Source: Chloroflexota bacterium (GTDB taxonomy: Bacteria; Chloroflexota; Anaerolineae; B4-G1; SLSP01). From it: a stretch of DNA of 36,200 bases. Location: positions 294-36,493 of the forward strand of contig JAKJAC010000013.1 of the NCBI GenBank assembly GCA_022707705.1, in the 5' to 3' direction. The notes under the pieces are model-generated. The model was not told where the DNA came from. It searched no databases and saw only the letters and a program-made list of their open reading frames with translations. The position numbers were made by a program, and so were the translations under genes. Positions 25,370-33,713 of the stretch are shown one piece after another; the stretch's first letter is position 1; the number at the start of each line of letters is the position of its first letter.

Positions 25370-26650
25370 TTAGCCCCTGGGAGGACCGGAAATGCCCAGG
25401 GCAAAGGCTTCAGGGTCCAACCAGCGCTGTGCTGCAGCTTGTACATCTGCAGCGGTGATGGCTTGGATGCGCTCTTGGTAGCGCTGCAGATAATCAAGCC
25501 CCAGCTGGTAGCGTTCGATATAGGTAAGTGTACCGGCTACACCTTCATTTGTCTCAAGGCGCAGTGGCAGGCTGCCGGTCAGATATGTCTTGCTGTCCTC
25601 TAGTTCTGTTGCAGGTATGGGTTCATCGCGGAGGCGGTGAATTTCGTTGAGAATGAGGGAAACCGCTTTCTCTACCTGTGAGGGGTGGACGCCTGCAATT
25701 GCCTGCCAGGGTCCGGGACCGGCGCCACCTTCGAGGCTGCTGTAGACGTAATATGCCAGTCCGTTCTGAGAGCGAACCTGTTCGCCCAGGCGCCCCATCA
25801 TTCCGAAAACTCCCAGAACGGTGTTTGCAAGCTGGCATGCAAGGAAATCTGGTGAGTGACGCGAAGGTCCGGGCCAGCCCAGCACCAGGTCGGTTTGAGT
25901 CTTCTCGGATAAGGGCACATATTGCTCACGACGCACGGTGAGCGCTGGTACCTCGGGCAGCGCTGAACGGGTGGGGCGGTCACCGCTCCAATCTCCGAAG
26001 ACACTTTGCACCGTTTCCAAGGCGACCTGTGCTTTGACAGCGCCGACTATGGCAATGACCATCCCCTGTGGCTTGATGGTGTGTTCATGAAATGCGTGCA
26101 AATCCGCTTTCTTCAATTTTGCAACGGTGTTGGGGTCGCCCGTAACCTGACGCTGATAGGGATGACCCACGGGGTATGTCAATTCATGGAAGGCGCGGGC
26201 GGCGCGAGCGCGGGTGTCGAATTCCTGTTCCCGCAAGGCGCTGAGTAACTCGGCGCGCGCGTGCTCGATTTGCTCGGGGGCAAATGAGGGGTTGCGCATC
26301 ACATCATTGCAGATATCCAAAAGGAGCGGGAGCAATTCCGCTAAGCCCTTCGCTCCGAATGAAGTGATATGGACGCCTGCCGAAAAGCCAAAAGCTGCCC
26401 CGACAGTTTCCACTTCTTCGTAGAGCTGCTCGAAGGGACGCTGATACGTTCCACGCTCCATGACATCCACTGTAAAACTAGCCAGGCCCTCATGCTCTAC
26501 GGGATCATCCTGTGACCCGGAAATGAGATAGCCGTCGATAACTACTGAGGGGCTGACGAAGTTTTCGCGAGCCAGTACAGTGATTCCATTAGGTAGGGTT
26601 TGACGTAATACGTCTCCAGGACCGGGCAATGCCATCTTGTTTCTGCCCAT
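25370..26650 (-). CDS. M16-family peptidase-like protein lacking the zinc motif
   Basis: The product is 426 residues, two M16 half-domains. The N-terminal strand QTLPNGITVLAREN is typical. At the position of the inverted zinc motif H-x-x-E-H the protein reads S58-F-T-V-D62, just before MERGT, so it cannot bind zinc as usual. The C-terminal half keeps the R-x-x-x-G-L-A-Y-Y-V-Y segment (QVRSQNGLAYYVYSS) that the partner subunit contributes to substrate binding in heterodimeric M16B enzymes. AAAGGAG fixes ATG 26650. It is probably the non-catalytic partner of the adjacent upstream peptidase, 76 nt away. Confidence 0.9.
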   Translation of the reverse strand: MGRNKMALPGPGDVLRQTLPNGITVLARENFVSPSVVIDGYLISGSQDDPVEHEGLASFTVDVMERGTYQRPFEQLYEEVETVGAAFGFSAGVHITSFGAKGLAELLPLLLDICNDVMRNPSFAPEQIEHARAELLSALREQEFDTRARAARAFHELTYPVGHPYQRQVTGDPNTVAKLKKADLHAFHEHTIKPQGMVIAIVGAVKAQVALETVQSVFGDWSGDRPTRSALPEVPALTVRREQYVPLSEKTQTDLVLGWPGPSRHSPDFLACQLANTVLGVFGMMGRLGEQVRSQNGLAYYVYSSLEGGAGPGPWQAIAGVHPSQVEKAVSLILNEIHRLRDEPIPATELEDSKTYLTGSLPLRLETNEGVAGTLTYIERYQLGLDYLQRYQERIQAITAADVQAAAQRWLDPEAFALGISGPPRG

Positions 26651-26726
26651 GCTATCTCCTTTGGGGCAAGTGATCCCACGCTTTCAACTGAGAGTGACGG
26701 CGATGCAGATTCTTTGTTGTTTGAGT

Positions 26727-28004
26727 TTAGTGTTCGCCCTGATTGGAAAGATAATGCCCCACTGTGATGTTTTGCGGACGCAGGTAGGTATCGGCAACAC
26801 GCAACACGTCTTCAATGGTCACCGTTTCCAGTTTCTCCAGATAGCGTAGAAACCAGCTGGTATCGGCAAAAATCTCACTGTAGCCCAACCAGAAAGCCTG
26901 ATTGGTGATACTTTCGCTGGAGAATGCAAAGAGCGCGCGCGCCTGGCGCTTCGCTTTTGCCAGTTCTTCTGCTGTGATTGGGGTGGTGCGGATCGTGTTG
27001 ATTTCGGCGCGGATAGCATTCTCGACCTCTGCAGGGCTATGCTCTGGCAGCACGGTGGCGCTGATGCGGTAGAGATTGGGGTCCACGCTGGGAATCAGGC
27101 TGGCACTGACATCGGCTGCAATCTCGCTTTGAACCACTGCGCGATAGAGCCGGCTGGTATAGTTGGTGAGACTGCCTCGTCCTACCAGGGAACCGGACCC
27201 ACCCGCAAGCACCGTGCTCAGGATCGTGAGGGCGTGGATGTCTGGATGAGTCGCTTCAGGGGTGTGAAAAGCCAGCGCAAGATAATCGGTGCCGGCGTCA
27301 CCCTCGATGGTTACCCGGCGTTCACCTTTCTGAAGCGGCTCTTGCGCTGTGACTTGAGGTAAGGTGTCACGTGGCGCGATTTTCCCGAAAGTGCGTTCGA
27401 TCATACGCAGCATCTCGCCGGCGTTGAAATCACCTGCAGCGGCGAGAATTGCATTGTTGGGCGCATAATAGGTGTGGTAGTGTGTGTAGAGGTCCTCGCG
27501 GGTCATGGTCTGTAGGTCACACAGATGCCCAATGGTATCGTGACCGTAGGGGTGAACGCGGAAAGCGGCGGCGCTCAGTTCCTCGTCTAGTAGAAAGGTG
27601 GGGTCGTTTTCGTTTCCTTGACGTTCACTGATGATCACCGTGCGCTCAGCTGCCACCTCATCTGGATCAAAGAGCGCGTTAGCCATGCGGTCGGACTCGA
27701 TATCGAGCGCCATGTAAGCTTTAGCAGAGGGCAACGTTTCAAAATATGCGGTAAAATCATACCAGGTCATGGCGTTTAGATAGCCGCCCTCTCGCGCAAT
27801 CGCTTGATCGAGTTTCTGCCGGGGCCAGCGTTCGGTGCCTTTGAACATCATGTGTTCCACCCAATGCGAGATTCCCGTGATCCCTAGATGTTCGTTACGA
27901 CTTCCAACGCGGTACCATATCCAGACACTGGCTACAGGAGCACTGTGCGTCTCGCGTAAGACTACTGTCAAGCCGTTTTCAAGCGTCGTTTTTAGCAAGT
28001 TCAC
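26727..28004 (-). CDS. M16-family zinc peptidase, catalytic subunit
   Basis: The product is 425 residues. The inverted zinc motif is complete: H47-W-V-E50-H51 with the distal ligand E127 in TVIISERQG, 76 residues later as usual. Family context TLENGLTVVLRE and MMFKGTERWP is clear. The start is GTG 28002-28004 with AGGAGG upstream. In known M16B pairs (processing-peptidase-like, PqqL/YmxG relatives) a catalytic and a non-catalytic subunit form a clamshell heterodimer that degrades or trims peptides; the next gene is the expected partner. No signal peptide is evident, so it is probably cytoplasmic. Confidence 0.93.
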   Translation of the reverse strand: MNLLKTTLENGLTVVLRETHSAPVASVWIWYRVGSRNEHLGITGISHWVEHMMFKGTERWPRQKLDQAIAREGGYLNAMTWYDFTAYFETLPSAKAYMALDIESDRMANALFDPDEVAAERTVIISERQGNENDPTFLLDEELSAAAFRVHPYGHDTIGHLCDLQTMTREDLYTHYHTYYAPNNAILAAAGDFNAGEMLRMIERTFGKIAPRDTLPQVTAQEPLQKGERRVTIEGDAGTDYLALAFHTPEATHPDIHALTILSTVLAGGSGSLVGRGSLTNYTSRLYRAVVQSEIAADVSASLIPSVDPNLYRISATVLPEHSPAEVENAIRAEINTIRTTPITAEELAKAKRQARALFAFSSESITNQAFWLGYSEIFADTSWFLRYLEKLETVTIEDVLRVADTYLRPQNITVGHYLSNQGEH

Positions 28005-28068
28005 AGATGCCTCCTGGTGCTGATGTGCGCGTATTCATGCGTGTTGCTTATCGCGCTCAGACTCATGT

Positions 28069-29400
28069 TTAGCAGCTTTTCCCCGGGATACCCTGCCCAT
28101 TGTAACCGCGTCCGATGCCCAGATAGTCGAAACCAAGGTCCAGCATAGTTTGAGGGTCATAGATATTGCGCCCATCTACCAACACGGGGGAGCGCAGCAT
28201 GGTTTTGATTCGATACAGGTCAAGGTGCTTGAATTCGTTCCACTCTGTAACAAGAATGAGCGCATCTGCGCCTTCAGCTACGGCGTAGGCGTCCGCTAGC
28301 ATCTCCACTTCGGGGAGGATATCTTTCGCTCCATTCATGGCGACAGGGTCATAGGCGCGGACTTTGGCGCCGGCGCGCAGCAGAGCGCGGGCAATATCGA
28401 CAGAAGGCGCGTCGCGCATATCATCCGTATTGGGTTTGAAGGCGAGTCCAAGCAAGCCGATGATTTTTCCTTTGAGGTCCTCGCCCAGAATCTCGCGAAG
28501 CTTACGGATAGGCGCCTGGCGCTGGTCAGCATTGATATCCATCACAGCGTGAAGCAGGTGAGGGTGACGTCCTTCAGTCTCAGCCATGTAAGCCAAAGCT
28601 TTGACATCTTTAGGGAAACAGGACCCTCCCCAACCGATGCCAGCGTCCAGGAAGTAACGCCCGATACGCTTATCCAGACCCATGCCGGCAGCAACTTCCT
28701 TAACATCGGCGCCAAGGGCTTCGCAGATATTCGCAATCTCGTTGATGAAAGAGATTTTTGTCGCCAGGAAGGCATTCGAGGCATATTTGATCATCTCTGC
28801 CGTGCGCAAATCGGTGATCATGATGGTAGAACGGAGCGGCAGATGCAACTGCGCCACTTTGGCTGCGGCTTCCTTGCTTGTGGAACCGAGCACGGTGCGA
28901 TCGGGGTTCATGAAATCGCTAATTGCAGAGCCTTCTTTCAAAAACTCTGGGCAAGAGACGACCGCAAATTCGGGGGCATCGGGGCGCCGATTGTGGATAA
29001 TCTCAGCAACCCAATCTCCAGTGCCTACAGGAACAGTAGATTTGTTAACCACAACGAGCGGGTGTTCCATCGCGTCGGCAATGGATTCCGCTGCCATGCG
29101 TACATAACGCAGGTCAGCCTGCCCATCAACATCCGACGGTGTGCCGACGGCAATGAAGACGAACTCGACATCTTTGAGCGCCTCCGCATAGGAGGTGGTA
29201 AAGAGCAGCCGTCCAGCCTTGACATTGCGCTCCACCAGCTCTTCAAGTCCTGGTTCGTAGATCGGCATGATGTTGCGTTTGAGGTTTGCGATGCGTTCTG
29301 CATTGATATCCAGGCAGATGACCCGATTACCGAGGTCAGCAAAACAGGCTCCACTGACCAACCCTACATAGCCCACGCCAATCACGGCGATGTGTTTCAT
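28069..29400 (-). CDS. ugd: UDP-glucose 6-dehydrogenase
   Basis: NAD-dependent oxidation of UDP-glucose to UDP-glucuronate, a precursor for acidic exopolysaccharides and envelope glycans. The product is 443 residues from ATG 29398-29400, supported by AGGAG upstream; the frame is open to 29466 but that extension covers the promoter. The Rossmann motif G8-V-G-Y-V-G13 opens the protein. NKSTVPVGT and the active-site segment [16 protein letters not shown] with nucleophile Cys261 are intact. The C-terminal domain has [20 protein letters not shown]-mannose dehydrogenase is less likely given the overall pattern. It may supply sugar to the envelope glycosyltransferases nearby, which is inference. Confidence 0.95.
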   Translation of the reverse strand: MKHIAVIGVGYVGLVSGACFADLGNRVICLDINAERIANLKRNIMPIYEPGLEELVERNVKAGRLLFTTSYAEALKDVEFVFIAVGTPSDVDGQADLRYVRMAAESIADAMEHPLVVVNKSTVPVGTGDWVAEIIHNRRPDAPEFAVVSCPEFLKEGSAISDFMNPDRTVLGSTSKEAAAKVAQLHLPLRSTIMITDLRTAEMIKYASNAFLATKISFINEIANICEALGADVKEVAAGMGLDKRIGRYFLDAGIGWGGSCFPKDVKALAYMAETEGRHPHLLHAVMDINADQRQAPIRKLREILGEDLKGKIIGLLGLAFKPNTDDMRDAPSVDIARALLRAGAKVRAYDPVAMNGAKDILPEVEMLADAYAVAEGADALILVTEWNEFKHLDLYRIKTMLRSPVLVDGRNIYDPQTMLDLGFDYLGIGRGYNGQGIPGKSC

Positions 29401-29438
29401 GTGCGAACTCCTTTGTATTTCTGGGGTTACGATTGAAG

Positions 29439-29466
29439 ATGATACCACACTTGTTGGGTTTTCCAA
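29439..29466 (-). promoter_or_regulatory. Promoter of ugd
   Basis: On the minus strand, TTGGAA (29461-29466) and TATCAT (29439-29444) have a 16-nt spacer. The -10 is preceded by TG one base upstream (extended -10). It lies 38 nt from ATG 29400. Confidence 0.62.
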
Positions 29467-29488
29467 CTGTTGAGTCGTGGCGCGGATT

Positions 29489-30310
29489 TCAAAGCAGCAT
29501 GATCAATGTGCTTAAGGCGCTGGACACCACCAGTGCAACCGCATCTGTGAAGCGGAAGTGCAGTTCAACCATTGAGGTGCGCCCTTTTCCGCCGTGATAG
29601 CCGCGCGCCTCCATGGCAAGCGCCAGAGCTTCGGCGCGCTGCAAGCTGTTGAGGAAAAGCGGAACGAGCAGCGGCAGTGCTTGCCGTACGCGACGCAGGA
29701 TACCGGTCTTTCCGGTGCCCCATTCGGCGCCGCGCGAAGCCTGCGCTTTGGCGATGCGTTCGGCTTCCAACGCGAGCAGCGGCAGAAAGCGGAGCGTGAC
29801 TTGCGCCATGAGTACAAGATCCTGGGTGGGTATGCCCAGTGTAGCTAGAGGGCGCAGCAGCGCTTGCAGACTATGAACCAGCTCCGATGTGGAGATGATT
29901 GCGGATGTCAGGCTGATGAGCAAGATCAACGCGGCGAAACGCACGATAATGATGCTGCCGATCAACAGGTCCATTTTCGAGGTGTGCAGTGGCCCCAGTG
30001 TGAACCATGCGGGGAATTCGTTTCCTGGGGAGGCAAAGAGAATCTGTAGCAGGGCCAGGAACAGGATGAATGGCAACGGTGCAACTAAACCGCGTAACGC
30101 ATAGCTCAAGGGGATTCGAGCGGCAACGAGCGCAAGAAGAACGACCACCAGCGCCAGTCCAAGACCGCTAAGATGGGGCGCAGCAGTAATGGCAATCAGT
30201 AGCAACGCACCGCTCACCAGCCGTGCACGTGGATCGAGATGGTGAAGCGGCGAGTCTGTTGCCAGATATTGTCCTACTGTGACATACCGTTGGAACTCAA
30301 AATCATGCAC
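29489..30310 (-). CDS. ecfT: ECF transporter transmembrane subunit EcfT
   Basis: Membrane coupling subunit that links the ATPases to the substrate-binding S-component. The product is 273 residues from GTG 30308-30310, which overlaps the ecfA stop and has GGAG about ten bases upstream; the longer frame to 30397 would bury 30 residues inside ecfA. It has five to six helices, then the cytoplasmic coupling region with both Ala-Arg-Gly signatures: QASRGAEWG near 192 and AMEARGYHG near 236. Its overlap with ecfA implies translational coupling. Confidence 0.92.
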   Translation of the reverse strand: MHDFEFQRYVTVGQYLATDSPLHHLDPRARLVSGALLLIAITAAPHLSGLGLALVVVLLALVAARIPLSYALRGLVAPLPFILFLALLQILFASPGNEFPAWFTLGPLHTSKMDLLIGSIIIVRFAALILLISLTSAIISTSELVHSLQALLRPLATLGIPTQDLVLMAQVTLRFLPLLALEAERIAKAQASRGAEWGTGKTGILRRVRQALPLLVPLFLNSLQRAEALALAMEARGYHGGKGRTSMVELHFRFTDAVALVVSSALSTLIMLL

Positions 30311-32042
30311 GGCTTGTGATCTCCATGAGTTGTGCCACCAGCACTTCCGCGGTGAGCACGTTGGGAGATAGGGGCCAACCGCGTGCGCGAAGCGCACTGG
30401 CTATCTCAGCAACGACGGGTAATCCTAACCCCAGGCTGCGCAGCTGTCCTTCCTCGGCAAAAACATCGCTGGCAGCCCCGCTCAGAATGCTGGAACCGCC
30501 AGCCATGACGGTTAGGGTTTCAGCCATGCGCGCCAGGTCTTCCATGCGATGGGAGGAGATGACCAGCGTCATGCCTGTATTGCGGAGCGCTTGCAGGTGT
30601 GCCAGCAATTCGCGCCGCGAGATAGGGTCAAGACCCGCAGTTGGTTCATCAAGTAGCAAGATAGCGGGTTGAAGCGCCAGGACGGATGCCAAAGCAACTT
30701 TGCGTCGTTCACCTCCGCTCAAGGCAAAGGTTAGACGATCTTTGAAGGTGTCAAAATCCAACCCGACCAATCCCATTGCCCAGCGAACACGCTCGCGTAG
30801 AGTGGCGCCTTGCAACCCCTGCAGGCGAGGACCAAAGGCAATTTCGTCGCCGACGTATTGCTCGAAAATCTGTAGTTCCGGCATCTGAAAAGCCAGTCCT
30901 GCAGAACGACGGACAGCGCGCAAGTCTACGCGCGGATCGTTGAGGTTGAAATCCCCAATGCGTACCTTGCCCTCTTGTGGGCGCAATAGTCCATTAAGGT
31001 GCTGCAACAGGGTGGATTTTCCTGAACCCGTGGCTCCAAGCAGCCCGTGTGACCCGCCCTCGGGAATGACCAAGTTCACATTGTGCAGCGCGCGGTGTTC
31101 TAAGGGCGTAGCTTTAAGATAGACATGACCCAGCTTCTCTACTTCAATCAGCGTGCGTCCGGCAGGCGGCGCTTGTGACGCTACAGATGGCGCCGCCGTC
31201 GTGTTGTGGGGCAGAGCGTCTAGCGCGCTGGTCAAGGCAGGGGCAGTGAGCAGATTGGGCGGCAACTCGGGAAAACTTTGGCGCAGGCGTTGCGTCAACA
31301 GCGCAATCGGTGGTAATTCCAGACTCAATGCCTGGAGCGCGTGGTCCTCTGCAAAGACTTGTGCAGGGGGCGCATCGAGCGCCACACGTCCCTGGTCCAT
31401 GACAATGACGCGTTTGGCTTCGGTCGCCTCGTCCATAAAATGTGTGATGGTGATGACGGTGATGCCCTCTGCATGGAGCTGTGCCATCATCAGCCGCACT
31501 GTACGCCGCCCTGCAGGATCAAGCATCGCCGTAGCTTCATCAAAGACAATGCAGCGTGGCTGCATCGCAAGTACGCCTGCCAGTGCTACGCGCTGCATCT
31601 GACCCGCAGAGAGGTGATGCGGCGGACGCAGACGCACATCCCAGACATTGACCGTCTCAAGGGCTTTGCGCACCCGCGCACGGATTTCGTCTGGTGGCAA
31701 TCCTATGTTTTCAGGACCAAAGGCTACATCTTCTTCAATAGTGGCGGCAATAATCTGATCATCTGGGCGCTGAAAGACCATTCCAACAGTCTGGCGGATA
31801 GCGCGACGGTGTGTCTGGTCGCGGGTATCCATTCCGGCGATGCGGACGACCCCGGATGTGGGGAGTAACAGAGCATTGAGGTGGCGGGCTAATGTGGATT
31901 TTCCGGAGCCGTTCGCACCGATGATGGCGACGTATTCCCCAGTTTCGATTTGCAGCGTTACGTCGCTGAGCGCCGGTTGCGTGGCGCGATCGGTTGCAGC
32001 GTAGGCGAAACGCAACTCTTCGAGTTCGATGAGCGCCGCCAT
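30303..32042 (-). CDS. ecfA: ECF transporter ATPase, two ABC domains fused in one chain
   Basis: The product is 579 residues and drives vitamin uptake. Domain 1: Walker A G42-A-N-G-S-G-K-S-T50, Q-loop region MVFQRPDDQI, signature LSAGQMQRVALA (A in place of the second G) and Walker B CIVFDEATAMLDP. Domain 2: Walker A at 336-344 (GATGSGKST), LAFQMPELQIFEQYV, canonical LSGGERRKVALA and ILLLDEPTAGLDP. EcfA1 and EcfA2 are usually separate genes of about 280 residues; here they are joined through a linker near 265-300. The LSAGQ/LSGGE asymmetry suggests unequal catalytic sites. The ribosome binding site is weak. It heads the ecfA-ecfT operon. Confidence 0.95.
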   Translation of the reverse strand: MAALIELEELRFAYAATDRATQPALSDVTLQIETGEYVAIIGANGSGKSTLARHLNALLLPTSGVVRIAGMDTRDQTHRRAIRQTVGMVFQRPDDQIIAATIEEDVAFGPENIGLPPDEIRARVRKALETVNVWDVRLRPPHHLSAGQMQRVALAGVLAMQPRCIVFDEATAMLDPAGRRTVRLMMAQLHAEGITVITITHFMDEATEAKRVIVMDQGRVALDAPPAQVFAEDHALQALSLELPPIALLTQRLRQSFPELPPNLLTAPALTSALDALPHNTTAAPSVASQAPPAGRTLIEVEKLGHVYLKATPLEHRALHNVNLVIPEGGSHGLLGATGSGKSTLLQHLNGLLRPQEGKVRIGDFNLNDPRVDLRAVRRSAGLAFQMPELQIFEQYVGDEIAFGPRLQGLQGATLRERVRWAMGLVGLDFDTFKDRLTFALSGGERRKVALASVLALQPAILLLDEPTAGLDPISRRELLAHLQALRNTGMTLVISSHRMEDLARMAETLTVMAGGSSILSGAASDVFAEEGQLRSLGLGLPVVAEIASALRARGWPLSPNVLTAEVLVAQLMEITSRA

Positions 32043-32083
32043 GCCTATTTTGCTCGGTGATGTTGATTGGTCATATGGGCTGC

Positions 32084-32112
32084 ATTATAGCCTTTGTGGA
32101 GCTGCGTGTCAA
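32084..32112 (-). promoter_or_regulatory. Consensus promoter of ecfA-ecfT
   Basis: On the minus strand, TTGACA (32107-32112) and TATAAT (32084-32089) are exact consensus hexamers with the ideal 17-nt spacer. The predicted leader is about 35 nt. Confidence 0.88.
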
Positions 32113-32127
32113 AGCCACACTTAGCGG

Positions 32128-32133
32128 TATAAT
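32128..32133 (+). promoter_or_regulatory. -10 box for the S-component operon
   Basis: TATAAT on the plus strand. The possible -35 (GTGTCA at 16 nt) is weak and overlaps the opposite TTGACA box, so the two divergent promoters share sequence. The leader to ATG 32242 would be about 100 nt. Confidence 0.5.
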
Positions 32134-32241
32134 AGTTGTGGTAAACGAAGTCATAACACGACATCACATTGCAGCGCCGGGAAGAGGTTCCCTTGTGCTT
32201 CATGTGTTGCTGTGGTTGAACTATGTGCTGGAGGTGATTGA

Positions 32242-32799
32242 ATGCAAGAATCTCGTACACGAAAGGTCGTGATTGCTGGAGTCTTGGGTGCGATTGCGGC
32301 ATTCCTCGGGTGGACGCATTGGGGATTTATCCCCTGGTTCAGTGGCGCCTCGCTAACGATAATGCATGTACCTGTGATCATTGGCGCGGTATTGGAGGGT
32401 CCAGTAGTGGGTGTTGCGGTCGGGCTGATTTTCGGCTTGTTTAGTATGTTGCAGGCAGCGATAGCTCCAACGGGACCAACGGACGTGTGGTTTACCAATC
32501 CGTTACTCGCGGTGTTGCCGCGGCTTTTCATCGGACCTGTGGCGTGGTTAGTGTGGCGGGCTTTGCAGCGTTGGCCCGTGGCAGGGTTGATTGGCGCCGG
32601 CATTGGAGGAAGCCTTACAAATACGGTACTGGTGCTTGGTGTTATCGGTTTGTTAGGCTATGTGCCCTGGGCTGTGTTGCCTCCGCTGGTGGTGGCTAAC
32701 GGTTTGCCAGAGGCAGCAGCTTCTGCAATCATCACTCTTATAGTGGTTGCTGCGTGGCGTCGCATTGAAATCGGAAAGCGCAAAGGCGCCAATCTTTGA
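32242..32799 (+). CDS. ECF transporter S-component, probably pantothenate
   Basis: The product is 185 residues and binds the vitamin for the EcfA-EcfT module encoded divergently. It is nearly all hydrophobic with about six helices. The segment SLTIMHVPVIIGAVLEGPVV followed by GLIFGLFSM, NPLLAVLPRLFIGP and NGLPEAAAS fits the DUF3816/PanT-like branch of S-components. An almost complete anti-ribosome match, GGAGGTGAT (32230-32238), fixes ATG 32242. coaX begins 50 nt after its stop, so pantothenate is the best-supported substrate by context. Other vitamins handled by this branch are not excluded by sequence alone. Confidence 0.85.
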   Translation: MQESRTRKVVIAGVLGAIAAFLGWTHWGFIPWFSGASLTIMHVPVIIGAVLEGPVVGVAVGLIFGLFSMLQAAIAPTGPTDVWFTNPLLAVLPRLFIGPVAWLVWRALQRWPVAGLIGAGIGGSLTNTVLVLGVIGLLGYVPWAVLPPLVVANGLPEAAASAIITLIVVAAWRRIEIGKRKGANL

Positions 32800-32849
32800 T
32801 TTGTTGAGCGTTATCTTTCAGCGCATTCTGGGTTTGGGGAGACGTTGCT

Positions 32850-33638
32850 ATGTTATTGGCTGTAGACATCGGGAACACTAACATTGTTTTTGCAGTGCAT
32901 GATGAAGATTCGTGGCACCATCACTGGCGCGTGCAGACGGTCAAAGAAAAGATGCCAGATGAGTATGGACTGCTCTTTAACGCTTTTCTGCAAGAGGCAG
33001 GTCTAGATGCGAAGAAATTCGACCATGTGGTCTTGGGTAGCGTTGTACCGCCTGTTACCTGGAAACTTGAGCGGATGTTGCAGAAGCAGACGGGGCGTGC
33101 ACCGCTGTTGATTAGCCACCAGATAGAAACCGGCTTGACCTTTTGCGTGAAAAATCCGGCTGAGGTAGGCGCCGACCTTATCGCTGACGCTGTCGCGGCT
33201 TATGCGCGTTTCGGTGGCGCGTGCATCTCTGTGGATTTTGGCACAGCAACAACTTTCGTCTCTGTTTCGGATCGAGCGGAGTTTCTGGGGGTGGCGATTG
33301 CGCCGGGCGCCAACCTGATGGCTGCTTCGTTGGCGGGTGGCACTTCTCAGCTGCCGCAAATTGCATTGGAGCTACCTGAATCAACGATTGGCACCGATAC
33401 CATGTCGGCGCTCAGTGCCGGGATCATGTTGGGTTACATGGGTCTGGTGGAGCACTTGATTACCCACATCCGTGCAGAGATGATGCAGCGTGGAATCCCC
33501 GGACCAATTCCGGTCGTTGCGACTGGCGGTTTAGGGCAATTCATCGCACCGATGACGGCGTGCTTTGATGTGTATGATCCCTGGCACACGCTGAATGGTA
33601 TGCGATTGATTGCGCTGCGGAATACAGTAAGTGGTTAG
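32850..33638 (+). CDS. coaX: Type III pantothenate kinase
   Basis: First step of CoA synthesis: phosphorylation of pantothenate. The product is 262 residues. The phosphate-binding motif D6-I-G-N-T10, GSVVPPVT, VDFGTATTF and GVAIAPGANL are all present. The usual G-x-D-R segment reads GADLIADAVAAY, with Leu in place of Arg, a departure also remembered from some other CoaX branches. GGGGAG precedes ATG 32850. It is co-oriented with the S-component 50 nt upstream, so uptake and trapping of pantothenate are encoded together. It ends 75 nt before metH. Confidence 0.95.
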   Translation: MLLAVDIGNTNIVFAVHDEDSWHHHWRVQTVKEKMPDEYGLLFNAFLQEAGLDAKKFDHVVLGSVVPPVTWKLERMLQKQTGRAPLLISHQIETGLTFCVKNPAEVGADLIADAVAAYARFGGACISVDFGTATTFVSVSDRAEFLGVAIAPGANLMAASLAGGTSQLPQIALELPESTIGTDTMSALSAGIMLGYMGLVEHLITHIRAEMMQRGIPGPIPVVATGGLGQFIAPMTACFDVYDPWHTLNGMRLIALRNTVSG

Positions 33639-33713
33639 TGCCTCTGGTCAATGACCCGCGATCTGTGTCTCACCACTCGCTGACTCTCCGCGAATCTTCT
33701 TGGAGGCTGAACT

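Noticed and set aside
28549-29436. 295-codon open frame on the plus strand opposite ugd
   Set aside because: It lies wholly antisense to a well-conserved enzyme and shows no family pattern; it is a reading-frame shadow.
32057-32272. 71-codon plus-strand frame running into the S-component gene
   Set aside because: It starts upstream of the predicted promoter and overlaps the real start, which has a near-perfect ribosome binding site in another frame.
33639-33713. Cobalamin or SAM riboswitch before metH
   Set aside because: The gap is only 75 nt and shows no B12-box or SAM-I-like stem pattern.
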